Source: Azospirillum picis
GTDB lineage: Bacteria > Pseudomonadota > Alphaproteobacteria > Azospirillales > Azospirillaceae
NCBI RefSeq assembly: GCF_017876115.1
Contig: NZ_JAGINO010000021.1
Location: forward strand, 1 to 64,000
Reading direction: 5' to 3'
Length of the DNA stretch: 64,000 nt
Below are positions 59,929 to 64,000 of this stretch, piece by piece (positions within the stretch are counted from its first letter, which is position 1; the number at the start of each line of letters is the position of its first letter). A program made the position numbers and the translations under genes. Under the pieces are notes generated by a model. That model saw only the letters and a program-made list of their open reading frames with translations, searched no databases and was not told the origin of the DNA.

Positions 59929-61251
59929 TCAGACGTAGCGGTTGACCAGGTTCTCCAGATATTCCTGCCGACCGGAGCGCGGCTGCGGGTTCAGGTTGTC
60001 GGCGACCGCGCGATCCGCCAGCCTCGCAAGATCGCGTTCGCCGGCCATGATCGCCCTGCCCTCCTCGCCGTCCCAGGCGGCGTACCGTTCGGCGAGCGGA
60101 CCGGTGAGCGCCGCATCCTCCAGCATGACGGCCGCTTGAAGCAGCGCGCGGGCGCAGGTGTCGATCCCACCGATGTGACCGTGCAGCAGATCGGCCGGAT
60201 CGAGCGATTGACGGCGAATCTTGGCGTCGAAGTTCAGACCGCCGGTGGTGAGGCCTCCGCCGTTCAGGATGTCGTGGAAGACCACCGTGAGCTCGCCGAC
60301 ATCGTTGGCGAACTGGTCGGTGTCCCAGCCCAGGAGCGGATCGCCGCGGTTCATGTCGAGCGATCCGAAGATGCCCAGCGCCAGCGCCAATGCCACCTCG
60401 TGCTGGAAGCTGTGACCGGCGAGGATGGCATGGTTCTGCTCGATGTTCACCTTGACGTCGGCCAGCAGGTCATAGCGCTCGAGGAAGCCGTAGACGGTGG
60501 CGACGTCGAAGTCGTACTGGTGCTTGGTCGGTTCGCGAGGCTTCGGCTCGATCAGGATCGGCCCCTTGAAGCCGATCTTGTGCTTATGCTCCACGACCAT
60601 CGACACGAAGCGTCCCATCTGGTCCATCTCGCGCTTCATGTCGGTGTTCAGCAGCGTCTCGTACCCCTCGCGCCCGCCCCACATGACGTAATTGGCCCCG
60701 CCCAGGGCATGGGTCGCCTCCAGCACCGCACGCACCTGCGCACAGGCGTAGAGAAAGACCTCGGGATCCGGATTGGTCGCCGCCCCCGCCATGTAACGGC
60801 GGTGGGAGAACAGGTTGGCGGTGCCCCACAACAGGCGGACCTTTGCGTTCTCCATCTTCGCGGCGAACACCTCGGTGATCGCCTTCAGATTGTTCACGCT
60901 CTCAGCCAGGGTAGCGCCCTCCGGAGCGGCATCGAGGTCGTGGAAGCAGAAGAAGGGGATGTCCAGCAGACGGAACATCTCGAAGGCGGCATCAGCCTTC
61001 ATGCGCGCCGCAGCCATTGGATCGAGGCCGGCCTTCATCCAGGGACGCAGGAAGGTCTCGCCGCCGAACGGATCCGCGCCCGGCCAGCAGAAGCTGTGCC
61101 AATAGCAGGCGGCGAGCCGCAGATGGTCTTCCATGCGCTTGCCCAGCACCACGCGGTCCTTGTCGTACCAGCGGTAGGACAGAGGATCGCGGCTCTCGGG
61201 CCCACGGTAAGCCACCGGCGACAACTCGCCGAAGAAAGGAACGGTGCTCAA
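59929..61251 (-). CDS. xylA: Xylose isomerase
   Basis: The 440-residue enzyme converts D-xylose to D-xylulose. Visible features are the WPGADPFGGETFLRPW segment, FCFHDLDAAPEG with the catalytic His, the LLWGTANLFSHRRYMAGAATNPDPEVF segment, WGGREGYETLLNTD and the metal/substrate Lys in IEPKPREPTKHQYDFD, all as in class II isomerases. The start is a TTG at 61251 overlapping the xylB stop (TTGA), with aaggag 8 nt upstream; this gives the usual N-terminus. The frame continues far upstream without homology, so longer models are wrong. Confidence 0.96.
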   Translation of the reverse strand: MSTVPFFGELSPVAYRGPESRDPLSYRWYDKDRVVLGKRMEDHLRLAACYWHSFCWPGADPFGGETFLRPWMKAGLDPMAAARMKADAAFEMFRLLDIPFFCFHDLDAAPEGATLAESVNNLKAITEVFAAKMENAKVRLLWGTANLFSHRRYMAGAATNPDPEVFLYACAQVRAVLEATHALGGANYVMWGGREGYETLLNTDMKREMDQMGRFVSMVVEHKHKIGFKGPILIEPKPREPTKHQYDFDVATVYGFLERYDLLADVKVNIEQNHAILAGHSFQHEVALALALGIFGSLDMNRGDPLLGWDTDQFANDVGELTVVFHDILNGGGLTTGGLNFDAKIRRQSLDPADLLHGHIGGIDTCARALLQAAVMLEDAALTGPLAERYAAWDGEEGRAIMAGERDLARLADRAVADNLNPQPRSGRQEYLENLVNRYV

Positions 61252-62705
61252 GAGGCGAACTCCTTGGCAAGGGGGTAGAGCCGGCGCCAGCGCAACCAGG
61301 CGCGGGTGTAGGCCTCGGCGCGGGCGGGATCTGGCGTGAAGCTCTCCAGGCGGCGCGGCTTGCGGCAGACCGCGGACGGCTCCTCTCCGGTCGCCGCCAT
61401 ACGGCCGAGATGTGCCGCACCCAGCGCCGCCCCGACCTCGCCGTCCTCGATGCGGTGGATGGTCAGGCCGAGCGCGTCGGCGCAGATCCGTGCCCATAGC
61501 CGCGACCGCGAGCCACCGCCGGCCAAGTCGAGCGAGGATGGGACGACCCCGCCCTCGCCCAGGGCCAGCAGATTGTCCCGGGCGGCGAAGGCGACGCCTT
61601 CCAGCACTGCCTGCACCAGTGTGTTCCGACCGGTTTCCGCCGATAGTCCGGCGAAGAGCCCGCGGACGGTGGCGTTGTTGTGTGGGGTGCGCTCGCCCGA
61701 CAGGTACGGCAGGAAGGCGACCGGCGCCGGGCCATCCACCGCATCGCCGAGCGGAGCCAGCAACTCCGCCTCCGGCGTCCCGAGAGTCGATGCCGCCCAG
61801 GCGAGCGACGCTGCCGACGACAGCATCACGCCCATCTGGTGCCAGACCCCGGGCAAGGCATGGCAGAAGGCATGGACCGCCATCGCCGGGTTCGGCAGGA
61901 AGCGGTCGGTCGTCTGCCAGACCACACCGGAGGTGCCGAGGCTGAGGAAGCCGTCGCCGGGGGCGATCGCACCGAGGCCGACCGCGCTCGCCGCACAGTC
62001 GCCGGCTCCTCCCGCCACCACCGGCGGCGTGCCCATGCCCCAGCGCCGGGTGAACTCCGCCGACAGCCGCGCGACGGGAGCCGACCCTTCCGCAAGCTCC
62101 GGCATATGGGCGCGGCTCAGGCGGCCGGCACCAAGCAGCGCGTCCGACCAGTCGCGCCGGGCGACATCAAGCCACAATGTCCCCGAAGCATCCGACATCT
62201 CCTCCACCATCGTCCCGGTCAGGCGCCAGCGGACGTAAGCCTTCGGAAGAAGGACCTTGGCGGTTTCGGCGAAGAGCTCCGGTTCCTCCTCCGCCACCCA
62301 CAGAAGCTTGGGCGCGGTGAAGCCTGGCATGGCGATGTTGCCGCTGATGGCCCGGAAATCCGGCAGGGCCGCCTCCAACGCCGCACATTGGCGGTAGGAC
62401 CGGCCGTCGTTCCAGAGAATGGCAGGCCGCAGCACGCGCCCATCGCGGCCAAGCAGCACCGCACCGTGCATCTGGCCCGAAAAGCCGATTCCGGCGACAG
62501 TGGCGACGGCGCCCGGGTGACGATCGGCCAGCTCATCCACCGCGGCGATCGCGGCGGCAACCCAATCCTCCGGCTCCTGCTCCGACCACAGCGGGTGCGG
62601 ATGCGATACTGCACATGCACGCGAGGCGACGGACATGACCGTGCCGTCGGCGCCGGTCAACACCGCCTTGACGCTGGATGTGCCGATGTCGATACCCAGA
62701 AACAT
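61248..62705 (-). CDS. xylB: Xylulokinase
   Basis: The 485-residue FGGY kinase has FLGIDIGTSSVKAVL at the N-terminus, SGQMHGAVLL, LWNDGRSYRQC, and the C-terminal ATP-binding segments LSLGTSGVVW, LPYLSGERTPHNN and LAGGGSRSRLWARICADALG. It phosphorylates D-xylulose to xylulose 5-phosphate for the pentose phosphate pathway. The ATG at 62705 gives the standard N-terminus. It overlaps xylA by 4 nt and lies 86 nt after the regulator gene, a gap containing a hairpin. Confidence 0.96.
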   Translation of the reverse strand: MFLGIDIGTSSVKAVLTGADGTVMSVASRACAVSHPHPLWSEQEPEDWVAAAIAAVDELADRHPGAVATVAGIGFSGQMHGAVLLGRDGRVLRPAILWNDGRSYRQCAALEAALPDFRAISGNIAMPGFTAPKLLWVAEEEPELFAETAKVLLPKAYVRWRLTGTMVEEMSDASGTLWLDVARRDWSDALLGAGRLSRAHMPELAEGSAPVARLSAEFTRRWGMGTPPVVAGGAGDCAASAVGLGAIAPGDGFLSLGTSGVVWQTTDRFLPNPAMAVHAFCHALPGVWHQMGVMLSSAASLAWAASTLGTPEAELLAPLGDAVDGPAPVAFLPYLSGERTPHNNATVRGLFAGLSAETGRNTLVQAVLEGVAFAARDNLLALGEGGVVPSSLDLAGGGSRSRLWARICADALGLTIHRIEDGEVGAALGAAHLGRMAATGEEPSAVCRKPRRLESFTPDPARAEAYTRAWLRWRRLYPLAKEFAS

Positions 62706-62745
62706 AGCCCGCCGCCTTTCCCAAGCCGTATGGACCATCCCACGG

Positions 62746-62764
62746 GCCCCGCCGACCGCGGGGC
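62746..62764 (-). promoter_or_regulatory. Hairpin between regulator gene and xylB
   Basis: A 7 bp perfect stem gccccgc/gcggggc around a 5 nt loop lies 28 nt after the LacI-type gene stop. It may reduce read-through so that enzymes are made from a second promoter or protect mRNA ends. Confidence 0.4.
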
Positions 62765-62791
62765 AGCAGCCGCATCCGGTCCGGAACAGCA

Positions 62792-63850
62792 CTAAGGCAG
62801 GTTGTCCCGCAGGATCACCTGCACCCGAATACGTTCCTGTGCCGCAACGATCTCCTGCCCGGTAACCAGCGCATGAAGCACCCGAGCCATGGATCGCGCC
62901 TCATGCCCGGGATCCTGTGCCACAAGGGCGGCAAAGGTCCCGTCGAGGAGCATCCGGCGGGTCGCCGGCGTCAGTTCGTGCCCGACACACAGCACCGTCC
63001 GGGCAAGACCGGCCTCCGCGAGAGCGTCGCCGATACCGACGGACCCCTCGCCGGTGTTGTAGATCGCCACGAGGTCGGGCGTGTCGGACAACATGCGCCT
63101 CACCAGTTCCCGGTTGCGCTCCGCATCATCCCGCCCCTCCAACGGCGTGAGCAGCGTCAGATGCGGATACTCCTCCGCCATCACCTGCCCGAAACCGAAC
63201 CGCCGCTCCGCATGGTCACGAAGTCCGGCCGAGCCTGTGACGATTCCGACCTTGCCATTCCCGCCACCGGCCGGCTGACGACCGAGAAAACGACCGACCA
63301 GAGATCCCGCGGTTCGGCCGGCAGCGATGTTGTCGATGCCGACATAATGCTGTCGGCGTGACGATGGGGCATCCGACACCAGCGTCACCACCGCCATGCC
63401 CCCGTCGACCAGATCATCGATCACCGCCCGGATGCGCGGATGATCGAGCGCCACCACCGCCACCCCGTCGAAGCGTCCACCCAGGTCCGCCAAGGCCTCC
63501 GCCAAGCCATCCGCGTCGAAGACGTCGACCTCGATGATCTCGACCCCGATCCGGCGGGCGCGGAACCAATCCGCCTGGGCTCTCACATTGTCGGCGATGT
63601 CCATCATGAACCGGTTGCTGCCACGCGGCAGCATCACCGCGAAGCGCCAGGACCGCGCACGCGCCAGTTCCGCGGCGGCCGCGAGAGGGCGAAAGCCGAG
63701 CCGCTCCACGGCCTCATGCACCTTGCGAGCGGTCTTGGCACTGACACCCGGACGCCCATTGACGACCCTGTCGGCCGTCGCAAGGCTGACACCGGCCGCA
63801 GCGGCCACGTCACGCAGCGTCAAAGACGTTTCACCAACCGTATTGTTCAT
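62792..63850 (-). CDS. LacI-family regulator of the xylose operon
   Basis: The 352-residue regulator has the LacI-type N-terminal DNA-binding domain (about residues 10-57): LTLRDVAAAAGVSLATADRVVNG and the hinge helix region after ARKVHEAVERLGFRP. The sugar-binding domain contains DHPRIRAVIDDLVDGG and GIDNIAAGRTAGSLVGRFLG. It is first in the operon and likely responds to xylose. Most Proteobacteria regulate xyl genes by an AraC-type XylR or a ROK repressor; a LacI type is usual in Rhizobiales relatives. Palindromes upstream (63874-63889, 63966-63979) could be its operators. Confidence 0.92.
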   Translation of the reverse strand: MNNTVGETSLTLRDVAAAAGVSLATADRVVNGRPGVSAKTARKVHEAVERLGFRPLAAAAELARARSWRFAVMLPRGSNRFMMDIADNVRAQADWFRARRIGVEIIEVDVFDADGLAEALADLGGRFDGVAVVALDHPRIRAVIDDLVDGGMAVVTLVSDAPSSRRQHYVGIDNIAAGRTAGSLVGRFLGRQPAGGGNGKVGIVTGSAGLRDHAERRFGFGQVMAEEYPHLTLLTPLEGRDDAERNRELVRRMLSDTPDLVAIYNTGEGSVGIGDALAEAGLARTVLCVGHELTPATRRMLLDGTFAALVAQDPGHEARSMARVLHALVTGQEIVAAQERIRVQVILRDNLP

Positions 63851-63873
63851 GATGCCAACATACTGCGCCAGGC

Positions 63874-63889
63874 TGAGGTACGCAACTCA
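63874..63889. promoter_or_regulatory. Imperfect LacI-type operator upstream of regulator gene
   Basis: The 16 bp sequence tgaggtacgcaactca is palindromic at 12 of 16 positions around a central CG, as LacI-family operators are. It is 24-39 bp upstream of the regulator ATG and resembles the stronger site at 63966-63979. Confidence 0.4.
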
Positions 63890-63965
63890 TACGAAGGCCA
63901 GAGTTGGGCATTTCTCAAATGAGGACGACTTCACCGCGTCCCACTTATCTTATCGGCCATCCGTC

Positions 63966-63979
63966 GAGGTGCGCACCTC
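63966..63979. promoter_or_regulatory. Perfect 14 bp palindrome, LacI-type operator candidate
   Basis: gaggtgcgcacctc is a perfect palindrome with central CG. Its centre is 91 bp from the centre of the related site at 63874-63889. The pair suggests loop-forming repression of the operon. Confidence 0.5.
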
Positions 63980-64000
63980 AGAGCTTTGGGTCTGAAGCAC

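Noticed and set aside
1..64000. CRISPR array, tRNA or rRNA gene, intact insertion sequence
   Set aside because: No direct-repeat array, cloverleaf with CCA end, rRNA block or transposase with flanking inverted repeats was found on reading both strands.

Overview
The window is a GC-rich stretch of an alphaproteobacterial genome, most like Azospirillum or another Rhodospirillales member. I infer this from the codon bias, the MaoC-Pta fusion beside ackA, the TctDE-type kinase and regulator, and the general gene content; no rRNA, tRNA or taxon-specific marker fixes the genus. There is no CRISPR array, intact insertion sequence or prophage. Nearly every base belongs to tightly packed operons, many with 1-8 nt stop/start overlaps.

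Layout. Positions 1-6900 hold central carbon genes: the 3' part of enolase, a MaoC/phosphate acetyltransferase fusion with acetate kinase, a DMT permease, an orphan phosphoglycerate-kinase-like C-terminal domain, and glyceraldehyde-3-phosphate dehydrogenase. Positions 7100-9870 are a complete nitrate/sulfonate-type ABC importer. Positions 9957-14630 (minus strand) carry a TctDE-like two-component pair, an FUSC-type membrane protein and an alpha-ketoglutarate-permease-like MHS transporter. Positions 14846-22486 are a loose accessory region: amine oxidase, cupin, a deleted LysR remnant, HSL-type esterase, XRE-cupin regulator, an aldo/keto reductase divergent from a TetR regulator across a twin-palindrome operator, and a YeiH-type exporter. 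Positions 23163-28465 carry a chemoreceptor, a histidine phosphatase lacking its second catalytic His, an alpha/beta hydrolase and an MFS protein with four extra N-terminal helices.

The most interesting locus is 29249-44761, an aryl-polyene-type (type II polyketide/fatty-acid-like) pigment cluster. It has an ACP, a COG4648-like membrane protein, an AMP ligase, two hot-dog dehydratases, a ketosynthase with a Cys-less chain-length-factor partner, and a ketoreductase. It also has three lipid/glycosyl transferases, a LolA-like carrier and an MMPL exporter. Its accessory genes are a NodB-type deacetylase, two methyltransferases and a halogenase-like flavoprotein. The enzymes would start a chain on an adenylated acid, extend and dehydrate it repeatedly, attach it to a lipid or sugar and move it to the outer membrane. 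Upstream lies an AT-rich 780 bp non-coding block.

Positions 44904-56357 contain an OmlA-like lipoprotein, an SDR, a three-subunit membrane sugar/gluconate-type dehydrogenase (GMC flavoprotein, triheme cytochrome c, Tat subunit), a large hybrid sensor kinase, and a pyruvyl-transferase/secreted-protein pair. Positions 56606-63850 are a complete xylose operon on the minus strand (LacI-type regulator, xylB, xylA, xylF, xylH, xylG) with palindromic operator candidates upstream.
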